Assembly (NCBI RefSeq): GCF_003033925.1
Contig: NZ_CP028365.1
Span: 2,046,001-2,110,000, forward strand
DNA from: Tannerella serpentiformis
Lineage (GTDB): Bacteria; Bacteroidota; Bacteroidia; Bacteroidales; Tannerellaceae
Direction of reading: 5' to 3'
DNA length: 64,000 nucleotides
Shown: in pieces, positions 33,585 through 42,501 of the stretch
Layout of the letters: each line of letters opens with the position of its first letter
How positions within the stretch are numbered: position 1 is the first letter of the stretch
Made by a program: the position numbers and the translations under genes
The notes under the pieces: generated by a model
Told to the model about the DNA's origin: nothing
Seen by the model: only the letters and a program-made list of their open reading frames with translations
Database searches by the model: none

Positions 33585-34793
33585 TCACGCTAACGCTGCT
33601 TGTTGCTTCCGAATCAACTCGTCCATGTCCTCCGAGATCTTTTTGTCCGTCACCTGCGCATAGATCTGCGTGCTGGATATGGACGCGTGCCCCATCATCT
33701 TGGCGATGCTCTCTATCGGGATACCAGCACTGAGTGACAAGGTTCCGAACGTGTGACGAGCCATGTGGAAAGACAGGCGTTGTCTGATACCACATGCCAG
33801 ACCCACAGTGCTCAGTTTGTTGTTCATCGCGCTACGGCTGCAATCGTATGGAAAGACAAGGTCGTCGCCTTCTTCTTTCACTGTCTGGTCCTCTAGGCAT
33901 CTGCTAAGGATCTCTTCCGCTATCGGATGTAACGGCACGACAGACTCCACTTTCGTCTTTTGCCGTTCCTTGCGGATATATCTCTTACCATCGGCGGCTG
34001 TTTGAATGTGCGAGAACTTTAGGCGCTCCATGTCCGCAATGGCCAGTCCGGTGAAGCAGGAGAAGAGAAACATCTGTCGAGCCAGCTCTGCTTCCCTGTC
34101 GTTCACCTTTAGCACCATGAGCTTGGCCACATCGCTCTTTTGCAAGAAGCGAATCTTCCTTTCCTCCTTTTCATAGGTGGCATCTTCAAAAGGATTGTAG
34201 CGAATGATCCTTTTGCTGACCGCCCGATACATCAATCGGCAGAGCCAACAAAGGTGCCGATTGACCGTCTTCGCTGTAAACCGTTTCTTCTTGAGATAGA
34301 AACGGAACTCCTCAAACAAGTCTCCTGTAACAGCGTCGATGAGTATGTCCTTTCGCCCTTTGTTTTCTATCCAATCGCGAAGCATCTTGTCCGAATAGGT
34401 GTGATTTCGATAGGTGCCTTCAGACCTTGACCTACCCACGCATGCCTTAACGGATTGCAGTTCGGCCTCGCTCATAGCCAAAAGGGTGGCAGGAGCAGCG
34501 GCAACACCCTGCAAGCGGTTCTTGAGGAGTTCAGCGCTGACCACGCCGTCTTTCGTGAGCATTTCCGAGTAGGTCTTTTCCACAAGCTCCCTGAACGCTG
34601 CGAGATGTTGATTGATTTTCTTTTCGCCGGTTGTACCCTGTCTGCTGTTCCATTCGGCCGGCAAACATTCCTCGCCGGTTGTCATAACCGCACTTCTGCC
34701 ATCGATGGTGACGCGACAAAAGATGGCTGTCTTTCCATCTGTCTTCGTCTTCTGTCTGTTGATGTAGAACAGGATGTTGAATGTACTTCTCAT
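33585..34793 (-). CDS. Tyrosine recombinase (integrase) 2 of tandem pair
   Basis: 402 residues. The N-terminal arm-binding domain is MRSTFNILFYINRQKTKTDGKTAIFCRVTIDG, the SAM-like core-binding domain is near 105-200, and the catalytic domain lies at 215-400. TGLAIADMERLKFS is at the motif I position, where Bacteroides integrases of the IntDOT group often lack the usual Arg. HMARHTF supplies His-x-x-Arg, and GHASISSTQIYAQV has the His and nucleophilic Tyr. It lies 11 bases downstream of the other integrase. Both are needed in some Bacteroidetes elements. Located near the right border, as expected for an integrase. Confidence 0.9.
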   Translation of the reverse strand: MRSTFNILFYINRQKTKTDGKTAIFCRVTIDGRSAVMTTGEECLPAEWNSRQGTTGEKKINQHLAAFRELVEKTYSEMLTKDGVVSAELLKNRLQGVAAAPATLLAMSEAELQSVKACVGRSRSEGTYRNHTYSDKMLRDWIENKGRKDILIDAVTGDLFEEFRFYLKKKRFTAKTVNRHLCWLCRLMYRAVSKRIIRYNPFEDATYEKEERKIRFLQKSDVAKLMVLKVNDREAELARQMFLFSCFTGLAIADMERLKFSHIQTAADGKRYIRKERQKTKVESVVPLHPIAEEILSRCLEDQTVKEEGDDLVFPYDCSRSAMNNKLSTVGLACGIRQRLSFHMARHTFGTLSLSAGIPIESIAKMMGHASISSTQIYAQVTDKKISEDMDELIRKQQAALA

Positions 34794-34804
34794 GTCGGCT
34801 GTGG

Positions 34805-36034
34805 TTAAATGGTTAGGTGCAAGTCTTCGGTGAAGGCGATCAAGCGGTCGAACTCCTCAAACAGCTTTTGCGGTGTGACTTTCGCATATCGCTCGGTCAT
34901 GCGCACCGTGCTATGCCCAAGCATCTTGCTGACGGTCTCGATGGGCACACCCTGCTCCAAGGTCACGAGTGTGGCGAAGGTGTGCCGGGCGGTGTGCGTG
35001 GTGATGGTCAAAGACAGTCCAGCCCTTAGCGAAATCGCTTTCAGGCAAGACAAATAGGTGGCGTAGTTCATATAAGGCAGCAACGTCTCTCTTGCATCGC
35101 TGTGTAGCTGCTTCAACAACCGAAGGGCTTCGGGCAACAGCTTTACGCGACAAAGGACGCCTGTCTTCTGCCTGTTGAACTTCAGCCAAAGGGCGCCCTC
35201 ATCATCGCGAATAAGATGCTCACGGTTCAGCGCCATCAGATCGCAATAGGCGGCACCGGTGTAACAGGCGAAAAGGAACACATCGCGGGAGGTTTTCATA
35301 TCCCCGTCCAAACCGTCAAAACGCAGTGCTTTCAACTTGTCTAACGCATCCTTATCGAGCGCTTTGGGCAGTCGGCTATCCCCCTTGTCTATATGCACAT
35401 TGTCAAATAGCAAGGTGTCAGCAGCCCCTTCGCGGTACGTCAGCTTGCATACCTTTTTGATAAGGACGATCATGTTGTAGCAAGTGCTCTGTTTCAGACC
35501 CACCTCTCCGGTTACATACTGCTCGAATTGTTGGATGAAGTCCTCCGTGAGCTGCGAAAAGGCCAAATCAGAAACATTGTGTTTCGCCCGAATAAATCGA
35601 TGCAATTGTGCTCTTGTCTGACGATACGAGACCAAGGAATTTTCCTTGATGTCGATACCGACGTGCTCCTCCATCTCCTTGATCAGGTCATCGAACCGTT
35701 CCAAAAGCATGGCGCGACTCTGCACGCAGCCTTGGAAATGCTCCTTGATGTCCGTCGCGTCGAACGGTGAGCCCTTGGCAAGCAAGGATTGATAGGAGGC
35801 CTGAACGGCGAGAAGGAGGTTGTCCAACTTGGCATTGACCTCAACGGCCTCGCGACTCTTTCCGTCCATCCGACTTTCGCGCGGGTTCCACAAATCGGGA
35901 TTGCAGAATAGCTTGCAACTGAACTGTGCAATGGAACGTCCCAGCGTGATGCGTCCCATGATCGGCGCCTTGCCTGACCTGTCTAGAGTGCCCTTTTTGA
36001 GGTAGAGCAACACCTTCATTTTCATGTCATCCAT
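34805..36034 (-). CDS. Tyrosine recombinase (integrase) 1 of tandem pair
   Basis: 409 residues. The N-terminus is MKVLLYLKKGTLDRSGKAPIMGRITLGRS. The catalytic domain has YTGAAYCDLMALNREHL (motif I without Arg, as in its neighbour), LKFNRQKTG (catalytic Lys strand), HTARHTFATLV (His-x-x-Arg) and GHSTVRMTERYAKVT (His and Tyr nucleophile). It is the first gene at the right border of the element and reads inward. GTTACC repeats 45-160 bases upstream may be its arm-type binding sites. Confidence 0.9.
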   Translation of the reverse strand: MDDMKMKVLLYLKKGTLDRSGKAPIMGRITLGRSIAQFSCKLFCNPDLWNPRESRMDGKSREAVEVNAKLDNLLLAVQASYQSLLAKGSPFDATDIKEHFQGCVQSRAMLLERFDDLIKEMEEHVGIDIKENSLVSYRQTRAQLHRFIRAKHNVSDLAFSQLTEDFIQQFEQYVTGEVGLKQSTCYNMIVLIKKVCKLTYREGAADTLLFDNVHIDKGDSRLPKALDKDALDKLKALRFDGLDGDMKTSRDVFLFACYTGAAYCDLMALNREHLIRDDEGALWLKFNRQKTGVLCRVKLLPEALRLLKQLHSDARETLLPYMNYATYLSCLKAISLRAGLSLTITTHTARHTFATLVTLEQGVPIETVSKMLGHSTVRMTERYAKVTPQKLFEEFDRLIAFTEDLHLTI

Positions 36035-36078
36035 ACGCTTTGAAAACTGTGGGCAAAATTACCCGGTTCAAAGCGCCC

Positions 36079-36193
36079 GTTACCTGTGCAGATTCCTGTA
36101 TATCAATGCAAAAGAGCCGTGTGCGAGAAAGGCTCAGTTACCTATCACTGCACCGTCGTTACCTACCACCAGACTGGGTAATGGTTTGGTAAC
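36079..36193. promoter_or_regulatory. Candidate integrase arm sites (GTTACC repeats) near attR
   Basis: GTTACCT at 36079-36085, 36137-36143 and 36158-36164, and the inverse GGTAAC at 36188-36193, all lie between the integrase gene and the array at the right border. Short direct and inverted repeats in this position are typical of tyrosine-recombinase att regions. Confidence 0.4.
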
Positions 36194-36335
36194 TGAACTT
36201 TTGCTCGGATCCGCACTTTTCTGCCTTTTCCGCTCGACGCAACCGAAAGCATATCGACTTCTTTCCTCCTAATTATCAGTCTACTTGCTTCGACATCAGC
36301 TCTTCTGCTTTTAAGGGGAATAGTTGATCACACAT

Positions 36336-36500
36336 CATCAAAATTCGATCACGCGAGAGGTAAAAAAGCTCGTGCGTCATCAAAATTCGATCACGCGTGA
36401 ACAAAATTTGATCACAAGCCAGCTTCTTGTTGCTCGTGCGTCATCGAAATTTGATCACTCGCTAGCTTCTTGTTGCTCGCGCGTGAACAAAGTTTGATCA
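36336..36500. repeat. Array G: continuation of the 42-bp array E at the right border
   Basis: CATCAAAATTCGATCAC at 36336 and 36378 (42 bp apart), then CATCGAAATTTGATCAC at 36442 and GAACAAA[A/G]TTTGATCAC copies in between and after, spaced by about one and a half periods. It shares AAAAAAGCTCGTGCGTCATC and the following 50 or so bases with array E. Confidence 0.9.
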
Positions 36501-36635
36501 CGAATGACCTGACGTATGTTTCGCTTGCGCCTCGCACTCTGAATGCTGCGCTTTGGCGCTAAAGCAATGACTCGTCGGCGCGGTCCTTTGCCCACGACGG
36601 GGTCGGAGTTGGTGATCTGTAACTGCCTTTTTGTC

Positions 36636-36643
36636 TACTTTTG
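36636..36643 (+). promoter_or_regulatory. -7 box of the tetR-fabH genes (TACTTTTG)
   Basis: A perfect TAnnTTTG, 25 bases before the proposed GTG start of the TetR gene. It argues against the upstream in-frame ATG at 36543. Confidence 0.55.
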
Positions 36644-36668
36644 CGCACAAATCAATCGAAAGTGTGCA

Positions 36669-37280
36669 GTGTCCGTGTCTATTTCTGTCTCCAAAACGCG
36701 TGAAGTATTGGTTGACGTAGCCCGTCAACTCTTTGCCCGCATGGGCTTCCAAAACACCACGATGAACGATATTGCCCAAGCCTCGCAAAAGGGCCGCCGC
36801 ACACTTTACACCTACTTCAAAAGCAAAGACGACGTCTTCGACGCCGTCGTCGAGGCCGAGCTCGATAAGCTCGTCGACTCCCTCCTCGAGGTGGCCGCAC
36901 GCCGACTGCCAGCCGATAGAAAGCTGATCACATACATCTATATGCGTCTCCACGCCGTCAAGGCCATTGTCTTTCGCAACGGCACACTCCGCGCTGCCTT
37001 CTTTCGCGACATCTGGCGCGTGGAGAAGGCCCGCAAGAAATTCGATCTCCGAGAGACGGAAATCCTGCGCGACATCCTCAACGACGGCGTCAACGAGGGC
37101 CTCTTCTCCATCACCGACATCGACATGACGGCCTACATCATCCATCACGCCCTCAAAGGCCTCGAAGTACCCTACATCCGCGGTCACATCAACGGGTGGG
37201 GCAAGAGTAAAGGCATCGAGCGGCAGAACGTTCTGAACATCATCTTCAATGGCATCAAAGTCAAGCACAATGTATATTAA
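36669..37280 (+). CDS. TetR-family transcriptional regulator
   Basis: About 203 residues. The HTH occupies roughly residues 10-55: TREVLVDVARQLFARMGFQNTTMNDIAQASQKGRRTLYTYFKSKDDVFDAV, the TetR signature. The C-terminal domain (residues 60-200) is helical and contains the ligand pocket. The only start codons between the promoter box and the HTH are GTG at 36669 and 36675; the first is chosen. The gene overlaps the following FabH-like gene, and FabG comes next, so it may sense an acyl-CoA or acyl-ACP and control fatty-acid genes. This is inferred from position. Confidence 0.85.
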   Translation: MSVSISVSKTREVLVDVARQLFARMGFQNTTMNDIAQASQKGRRTLYTYFKSKDDVFDAVVEAELDKLVDSLLEVAARRLPADRKLITYIYMRLHAVKAIVFRNGTLRAAFFRDIWRVEKARKKFDLRETEILRDILNDGVNEGLFSITDIDMTAYIIHHALKGLEVPYIRGHINGWGKSKGIERQNVLNIIFNGIKVKHNVY

Positions 37281-38214
37281 CACGACCGGGTACTACATCC
37301 CCAAACAACGGATACCCAACTCGTATTACACCGAAAAGACCGGCCTCACGGACGACTGGATCGTCCAGCGCACCGGCATCCACACACGCTCCCGCGCTGC
37401 GGCCGATGAAAACATCAACACGATGGGGCTCGAGGCCATCCACGACGCCCTGCCCCGTCTCCCCTACGACATCCGCGAGGTAGACCTCCTCATCGCCGCC
37501 ACCTACTCCCCCTACGACACCGTCGGCACCGCCGCCCACGTCGCCCAGCACCACTACGCCATTCCCCACGCCAAAGCCTTCACGCTCTCCTCCGCTTGTT
37601 CATCGTTTATCAATGCGCTCGAGGTCGTCGAAGGCTATTTTGCGATGGGCAAGGCCCACCGTGCGCTCATCATCGGCGGCGATAAGAACACGGCCTACAG
37701 CAACGAGGACGATCCCAAGTCGGGCCACCTCTGGGGCGACGCCGCCGTCGCCTTTTTCCTCTCAAACGAACGCATAGCGGACACAGACGCCGAAGTCTTG
37801 GAAGTCTACACCGAAGCCCTCGGAACCATCGGCAAAGGCCCCGAAAGCATCCAGCTTCGGCCCCGCGACGGTGGCATACGCATGCCCGAAGGCAAGGACG
37901 TCTTCCTGCAAGCCTGCACCTACATGCCGCAGAACGCCCTCCGCCTGCTCACGCACCACGGCTACACGTTCGACGACCTCAGCTACTTCATCGGCCACCA
38001 AGCCAACATGCGTATCCTCAAGAACATCGCCACCAGCAACAGTATCTCCGAGGAGAAGATCCTCAGCAACATTGCTGAACTCGGCAACACCGGCTCGGCC
38101 AGCTCCGCCCTCGTCTACGCTCAAAACCGCGAACGCTTCCTGGCGGGCGATCTTGTCTGCCTCAGCGTCTTCGGTGGCGGATACTCCGCCGGCGCCACGC
38201 TGATCAAAATATGA
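37270..38214 (+). CDS. 3-oxoacyl-ACP synthase III family protein (FabH-like)
   Basis: About 314 residues from MYINTTGYYIPKQRIPNS. This is a FabH-type thiolase fold with catalytic Cys 110 (LSSACSSF), His 243 (IGHQANMRI) and Asn 273 (LGNTGSAS), and LWGDAAVAFFLS in the middle. FabH starts fatty-acid chains by condensing an acyl-CoA with malonyl-ACP. This copy is next to TetR and FabG and may make a special acyl chain. An upstream in-frame ATG at 37249 is possible; 37270 is preferred because family proteins begin close to it. It overlaps the TetR gene by 11 bases. Confidence 0.88.
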   Translation: MYINTTGYYIPKQRIPNSYYTEKTGLTDDWIVQRTGIHTRSRAAADENINTMGLEAIHDALPRLPYDIREVDLLIAATYSPYDTVGTAAHVAQHHYAIPHAKAFTLSSACSSFINALEVVEGYFAMGKAHRALIIGGDKNTAYSNEDDPKSGHLWGDAAVAFFLSNERIADTDAEVLEVYTEALGTIGKGPESIQLRPRDGGIRMPEGKDVFLQACTYMPQNALRLLTHHGYTFDDLSYFIGHQANMRILKNIATSNSISEEKILSNIAELGNTGSASSALVYAQNRERFLAGDLVCLSVFGGGYSAGATLIKI

Positions 38215-38259
38215 TCTTGTGCACCCGGGTATAATCCTATGTACCCGGTCAACTTCCCC

Positions 38260-38274
38260 GGCCCCGGTGGGGCC
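38260..38274 (+). terminator. Hairpin after the fabH-like gene
   Basis: GGCCCC-GGT-GGGGCC followed by TTGATCTTCTTTT. Intrinsic terminator or attenuator before fabG. Confidence 0.5.
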
Positions 38275-38358
38275 TTGATCTTCTTTTGCTTCTTTCCTTC
38301 CATCAAGGGAAGAAAAGAAGGATCCCACTACGATTAACCCCCAAAACGACGTATAACA

Positions 38359-39105
38359 ATGAAATTATTAGAAGGAAAAGTCGCCCTCGTCACGGGCGCC
38401 GCACGCGGCATTGGTAAAGCCATCGCCCTGCGTTTCGCTTCGGAAGGAGCAGACATCGCATTCACCGACCTCGTCATCGACGACAACGGTCGCGCCACAG
38501 AAGAAGAGATCCGTGCCCTCGGCGTACGCGTAAAAGGCTACGCATCGAACGCCGCCGACTTCGACGAAGCCCATAAGACCGTCGAGGAAGTGGTGAAGGA
38601 CTTCGGCGGTCTCGACATCCTCGTCAACAACGCCGGCATCACCAAAGACGGCCTGATGCTGCGCATGAGCGAGGCCCAGTGGGACGCCGTGATCGCCGTC
38701 AACCTCAAGTCAGCCTTCAACTTTGTCCACGCCTGTGTACCCGTGATGATGCGTCGTCGCGGCGGCAGCATCATCAATATGGCCTCTGTCGTAGGCGTCC
38801 ACGGCAACGCCGGCCAAGCCAACTATGCCGCCTCGAAAGCCGGAATGATCGCCCTGGCCAAGTCCGTAGCCCAAGAGATGGGACCGAAGGGCATTCGCGC
38901 CAACGCCATCGCTCCGGGTTTTATCGAGACAGCCATGACGGAAGCCCTGCCCGACAGCGTACGTGAAGAATGGAAGAAGAAGATCCCGCTTCGTCGCGGC
39001 GGCACCCCGGACGACGTTGCTGACGTTGCCGTGTTCCTTGCTTCAAACCTTTCGTCCTACGTCTCCGGCCAAGTCATTCAGGTGGACGGCGGCATGAACA
39101 TGTAA
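38359..39105 (+). CDS. fabG: 3-oxoacyl-[ACP] reductase
   Basis: 248 residues, the standard FabG length. This short-chain dehydrogenase reduces 3-oxoacyl-ACP with NADPH. The cofactor motif is VTGAARGIGKAIA, NNAG is near residue 90, the catalytic Ser 143 (INMASVVG), Tyr 156 and Lys 160 (YAASK) are present, and the C-terminus is VSGQVIQVDGGMNM, typical of FabG. It follows the FabH-like gene on the same strand after a possible attenuator. A terminator lies after it. Confidence 0.93.
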   Translation: MKLLEGKVALVTGAARGIGKAIALRFASEGADIAFTDLVIDDNGRATEEEIRALGVRVKGYASNAADFDEAHKTVEEVVKDFGGLDILVNNAGITKDGLMLRMSEAQWDAVIAVNLKSAFNFVHACVPVMMRRRGGSIINMASVVGVHGNAGQANYAASKAGMIALAKSVAQEMGPKGIRANAIAPGFIETAMTEALPDSVREEWKKKIPLRRGGTPDDVADVAVFLASNLSSYVSGQVIQVDGGMNM

Positions 39106-39130
39106 GTATCCGCAGCGCATCGATTGTACA

Positions 39131-39169
39131 GAGAGAGGGGGAAAGCCGTAGCGGCTCCGCTCCCTCTCT
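39131..39169 (+). terminator. Terminator after fabG
   Basis: AGAGAGGG pairs with CCCTCTCT, with an inner AGCCG-TAG-CGGCT stem. A short T-rich end follows. Confidence 0.65.
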
Positions 39170-39199
39170 TGCGTTATTCATACACGTAGCAGTAGAAAT

Positions 39200-40945
39200 A
39201 TGTCCAAGCTCAACATTGACCAAAAGACGGTCATCGAACTGTTCTCCGACAAGCGGTCGGACTTTTTGATCCCCGACTATCAGCGCCCCTATGCCTGGAG
39301 CGAAAGCGAATGTCAGACCCTATGGGACGACCTCTTCGCCTTCGCCATTCCGGACAACAACATCGAGCACTTTAATGATGATTCCGACGAATACTACCTC
39401 GGCCCCATCGTAACCTTTGAAAACAGACAAGGAAAACAAGAGGTCATCGACGGACAGCAGCGCCTCACCACTTTGCTGCTCCTGTTGCGAGCCTTTTATG
39501 AAAGGTCTTTCAACCAAGAGGATCAGCAGACGAAGAAGATGCGGGAAATGATCGAGCAGTGCATATGGAAGACCAATGCGTTTAAGGAGGCGAACAAAAA
39601 CGCACTCAAGATCGACTCCGAGGTGGCCACGGATGAAGACAAGGGCGAGTTCCTTGAGATCCTGAAAAGTGGTCAGGTAGACGATGGATTCAAAAGCCGC
39701 TATGCCGAGAACTACCGCTTCTTTGAGAAGAAGATCGATGCCTTTTTGAGCAACTATCCGAGCTATTTCCGCTACCTGCCTGTGCGTATTCTGAATAACT
39801 GCATCCTGCTGCCCATTGAGGCCGATAACCAGGACTCCGCGTTACAGATCTTCTCCACACTCAACGATCGCGGCAAACCACTCTCGGACGCCGATATTTT
39901 CAAAGCGCAGTGCTACAAACACTACGCGGCCATGGGGTTGAAGGACGTCTTTATCGAACGATGGAAACGGTTGGAGGAGTTCGCTTCATCTACCTTCAAG
40001 GAGTCTGTCGGCGGATCGCCGATGGATGAACTCTTCACGCGCTACATGTACTATCTGCGCGCCATACAGGGCAATACAAATACGTCGACGGAAGGCCTCC
40101 GCAAGTTCTACGAGCGGGACAATTACCGCATTCTCAAAGCAGAGCAGACGCTCGACGATCTCGAAGCGTTGGCCGACTTTTGGAGCGATGTGCGCACCCA
40201 AAACAAGGAGCGCTTCTCAGACAAGATCCTCCGCCGCCTCTTCGTGTTGGACCATGCCCCCAACGGGATGTGGACCTACCTCACCTCAGTCTATTTCCTG
40301 CATCACCGTCAGCCAGACGGCCTATTGGAGGAGGCACCGTTCTTCCAATTTCTCAAGCGGATCACCGCCTTCATTTGGGCGTACACGTTGACCAACCCGG
40401 GTGTGAACGCGCTCCGTACGCCAGCCTTTCAGGAGATGGTGCAGACTGTCCGGGGAGCGGAGGTGACGTTCGTCAATTTCCGCTTCGAGCGGGAGAACTT
40501 TGTCAGCGTGTACAATAACTATCGGTTCCATAATCAGCGGCAGATCACGAAATCAATGCTTGCGTGGTGGGCATTCCAGTTCGACGAGCAAGAACTGTTA
40601 GACCTCGGCTGTAGCTTCCACATCGAACATATCTACGCTCGCAATCGCGTGGAGGCGCAACCCTCATCGACCATACAGCAACGAATCGAACTGCTCGGAA
40701 ACAAGTCGTTGCTGGAGCAACGCATCAACATCCGTGTTTCGGACTATCGCTTTGCCGACAAAGCCGCCCTCTACAAAGGTCGACAGACGAGAAAAGGCAA
40801 GGCAAACGGTACGCGGATCTATGAGCTGCTCGAGATGGCTGACCAACTGCTGGACTTCTCCGAGGACGACATTGTCCGCCGTAACGAACGTATCCTAAAC
40901 GGCTTCGTCGATTACCTCGATCGGTGTGGCCTATTGAAGGGATGA
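39200..40945 (+). CDS. DUF262/DUF1524 protein, GmrSD-like restriction-type nuclease
   Basis: 581 residues. The N-terminal DUF262 (ParB/Srx-like NTPase) has FLIPDYQRPYAWSESEC, YYLGPIVTF and VIDGQQRLTTLLLLLRAF. The C-terminal DUF1524 has an HNH-type nuclease core: FHIEHIYARNRVE followed by LLGNKSLLEQRIN. The fused architecture is that of GmrSD-type modification-dependent (type IV) restriction systems, which attack modified phage DNA. It stands alone with no methylase, so a self-contained defence role is probable. The first array unit of array H begins about 35 bases past its stop. Activity is not shown by sequence alone. Confidence 0.82.
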   Translation: MSKLNIDQKTVIELFSDKRSDFLIPDYQRPYAWSESECQTLWDDLFAFAIPDNNIEHFNDDSDEYYLGPIVTFENRQGKQEVIDGQQRLTTLLLLLRAFYERSFNQEDQQTKKMREMIEQCIWKTNAFKEANKNALKIDSEVATDEDKGEFLEILKSGQVDDGFKSRYAENYRFFEKKIDAFLSNYPSYFRYLPVRILNNCILLPIEADNQDSALQIFSTLNDRGKPLSDADIFKAQCYKHYAAMGLKDVFIERWKRLEEFASSTFKESVGGSPMDELFTRYMYYLRAIQGNTNTSTEGLRKFYERDNYRILKAEQTLDDLEALADFWSDVRTQNKERFSDKILRRLFVLDHAPNGMWTYLTSVYFLHHRQPDGLLEEAPFFQFLKRITAFIWAYTLTNPGVNALRTPAFQEMVQTVRGAEVTFVNFRFERENFVSVYNNYRFHNQRQITKSMLAWWAFQFDEQELLDLGCSFHIEHIYARNRVEAQPSSTIQQRIELLGNKSLLEQRINIRVSDYRFADKAALYKGRQTRKGKANGTRIYELLEMADQLLDFSEDDIVRRNERILNGFVDYLDRCGLLKG

Positions 40946-40980
40946 TCTGAGTTATTCGTGGTCGAGCACATCGCCAAACG

Positions 40981-41400
40981 ACGAAGATCTCCTGCAACTT
41001 GCGGGAGCTTATTGTAGGCGTACGGAGATCTCCTGCAACTTGCGGGAGCTTATTGTAGGCGTACGAAGATCTCCTGCAATTTGCGGGAGCTTATTGTAGG
41101 CGTACGAAGATCTCCTGCAATTTGCGGGAGCTTATTGTAGGCGTACGAAGATCTCCTGCAACTTGCGGGAGCTTATTGTAGGCGTACGAAGGTCTCCTGC
41201 AACTTGCGGGAGCTTATTGTAGGTGTACGAAGATCTCCTGCAATTTGCGGGAGCTTATTGTAGGTGTACGAAGATCTCCTGCAATTTGCGGAAGCTTATT
41301 GTAGGTGTACGAAGATCTCCTGCAACTTGCGGGAGCTTATTGTAGGTGTACGGAGATCTCCTGCAACTTGTGGGAGCTTATCGCAGGTGTCTGAAGATCA
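40981..41400. repeat. Array H: 41-bp tandem repeat, about 10-11 units
   Basis: AGATCTCC-type landmarks at 40985, 41026, 41067, 41108, 41149, 41190, 41231, 41272, 41313, 41354 and 41395, each exactly 41 bp apart. The hairpin is CTCCTGCAA-Y-TTGCGGGAG (one mismatch), followed by CTTATTGTAGGYGTACGAAG. It is the longest and most uniform array in the window. It lies between the DUF262 gene and the pseudouridine synthase gene, which are co-oriented. Confidence 0.96.
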
Positions 41401-41448
41401 ACCCATATTGCCCCCAACCACCCAATGTATCTATCTAACGAAACGAAT

Positions 41449-42129
41449 ATGCAAGTCATTTACGAAGACAATCACCTGATCGCCGTCAGCAAGACGTGCC
41501 ACGAGATCGTGCAGGGCGATAAGACGGGCGATTCCTCGCTGGCGGATGAGCTGCGGGAGTGGATCAGAGAGAAATACGCCAAGCCGGGCAACGTGTTCGT
41601 CGGCGTTGTGCATCGCCTCGATCGACCGGTCACGGGCGCCGTCGTCTTTGCCAAGACCAGCAAGGGACTGGCGCGTATGAATGCGCTTTTTCGCGACGGT
41701 GGCGTCCGTAAGACATACTGGGCCATCGTGCGCCAACGACCGACGGAGCCGGAGGGCGTGCTCGTCGACTGGCTTTGGCGCAACGAGCGACAGAACAAAA
41801 GCTACGTCTGCAAGTCCGACCGGCCAGGCGCACGTCGCGCCGAGCTTCATTATCGTCTGCTGGCCTCCTCAGACCGCTATCACCTGCTGGAGATCGACCT
41901 CCGTACGGGTCGCCATCATCAGATCCGTTGCCAGTTGGCACACATGGGTTGCTCGATCAAGGGCGACCTGAAGTATGGGGCCGAACGCTCCAATCCGGAC
42001 GGCGGCATCAGTCTGCATGCGCGCCGCATCGCCTTCACGCACCCCGTCTCGGGGCTGTCCATCGAGATCGTTGCCCCCGTGCCCGCTGGCGACGCACTCT
42101 GGAAGGCACTGTCGGAAGGAATGATGTAG
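41449..42129 (+). CDS. RluA-family pseudouridine synthase
   Basis: 226 residues from MQVIYEDNHLIAVSK. It isomerises uridines to pseudouridine in RNA. The catalytic motif HRLDRPVTGAVVFAKTSKG has Asp 58. LLEIDLRTGRHHQIRCQLAHMGCSIKGDLKYGA is the second family signature. The protein lacks an N-terminal S4 domain, so it is a short RluA/RluC-type enzyme with an unassigned target (rRNA or tRNA). The ATG at 41425 is in frame but the family normally starts at the M[QK]VIYED position. Confidence 0.92.
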   Translation: MQVIYEDNHLIAVSKTCHEIVQGDKTGDSSLADELREWIREKYAKPGNVFVGVVHRLDRPVTGAVVFAKTSKGLARMNALFRDGGVRKTYWAIVRQRPTEPEGVLVDWLWRNERQNKSYVCKSDRPGARRAELHYRLLASSDRYHLLEIDLRTGRHHQIRCQLAHMGCSIKGDLKYGAERSNPDGGISLHARRIAFTHPVSGLSIEIVAPVPAGDALWKALSEGMM

Positions 42130-42153
42130 GGGGGAGATTCATAACTTTGTGCC

Positions 42154-42501
42154 ATGAGGAGGAAGATTAGAACATACGGAGGATACTTCGAGGCATTTAT
42201 GTCTGAACTGGATGAGAAGGTGCAAGAGAAAGTGCAATATGGATTGCTCCTTTTGAAAACTCAGGATCGGGTGTCGAAGAAGTTTGTGAAGTTTATTCGT
42301 GACGAACTGTATGAATTGAGAGTAAAGTGTGGAAGTGACAATTATCGCGTGTTCTTCATTTTTGATGAAGGTCAGATTGTGGTATTATTTAGTGGTTTTA
42401 TGAAGAAGACGCAGGAAACGCCTAAACATGAAATAGAGAAGGCTTTAAGAATTAAGGAGGCTTATTATGGAGACAAACAATCATCAGATCGTAGACTATG
42501 A
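42154..42501 (+). CDS. RelE/HigB-type toxin
   Basis: 115 residues. FEAFMSELDEKVQEKVQYGLLLLK, then FIRDELYELRVKCGSDNYRVFFIFDEGQIVVLFSGFMKKTQETPKHEIEKA is the RelE/HigB fold. Such toxins cut mRNA on the ribosome. The Arg in YELRVK and the GFMKKTQ segment match the active-site region. The toxin gene comes first and overlaps the Xre antitoxin by 35 bases, as in higBA-type systems. Confidence 0.9.
   Translation: MRRKIRTYGGYFEAFMSELDEKVQEKVQYGLLLLKTQDRVSKKFVKFIRDELYELRVKCGSDNYRVFFIFDEGQIVVLFSGFMKKTQETPKHEIEKALRIKEAYYGDKQSSDRRL

Larger units (their letters stand above)
19480..36340. mobile_element. Degraded integrative mobilizable element with iron-uptake cargo
   Basis: The boundaries are approximate. 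The block carries mobilization genes (relaxase, MobC-like), primase and VapE-type replication genes, excisionase-like proteins, cargo, and two tandem tyrosine recombinases at the right end. On each side is the same 42-bp array, with about 90 bp of near-identical sequence (about 19388-19481 and 36342-36434). The cargo genes are visibly less GC-rich than the flanking chromosome. The simplest reading is insertion into a pre-existing tandem array, which now supplies direct repeats at both ends. Conjugation machinery (Tra genes) is absent, so transfer would need a helper. The relaxase is interrupted and two mob-region genes are truncated, so the element is probably immobile now. The exact core att site cannot be resolved. 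Confidence 0.75.

Noticed and set aside
19129-36500. An insertion sequence as the agent of the 17-kb insertion
   Set aside because: No transposase of any known family was found. Two tyrosine recombinases at the right border explain integration.
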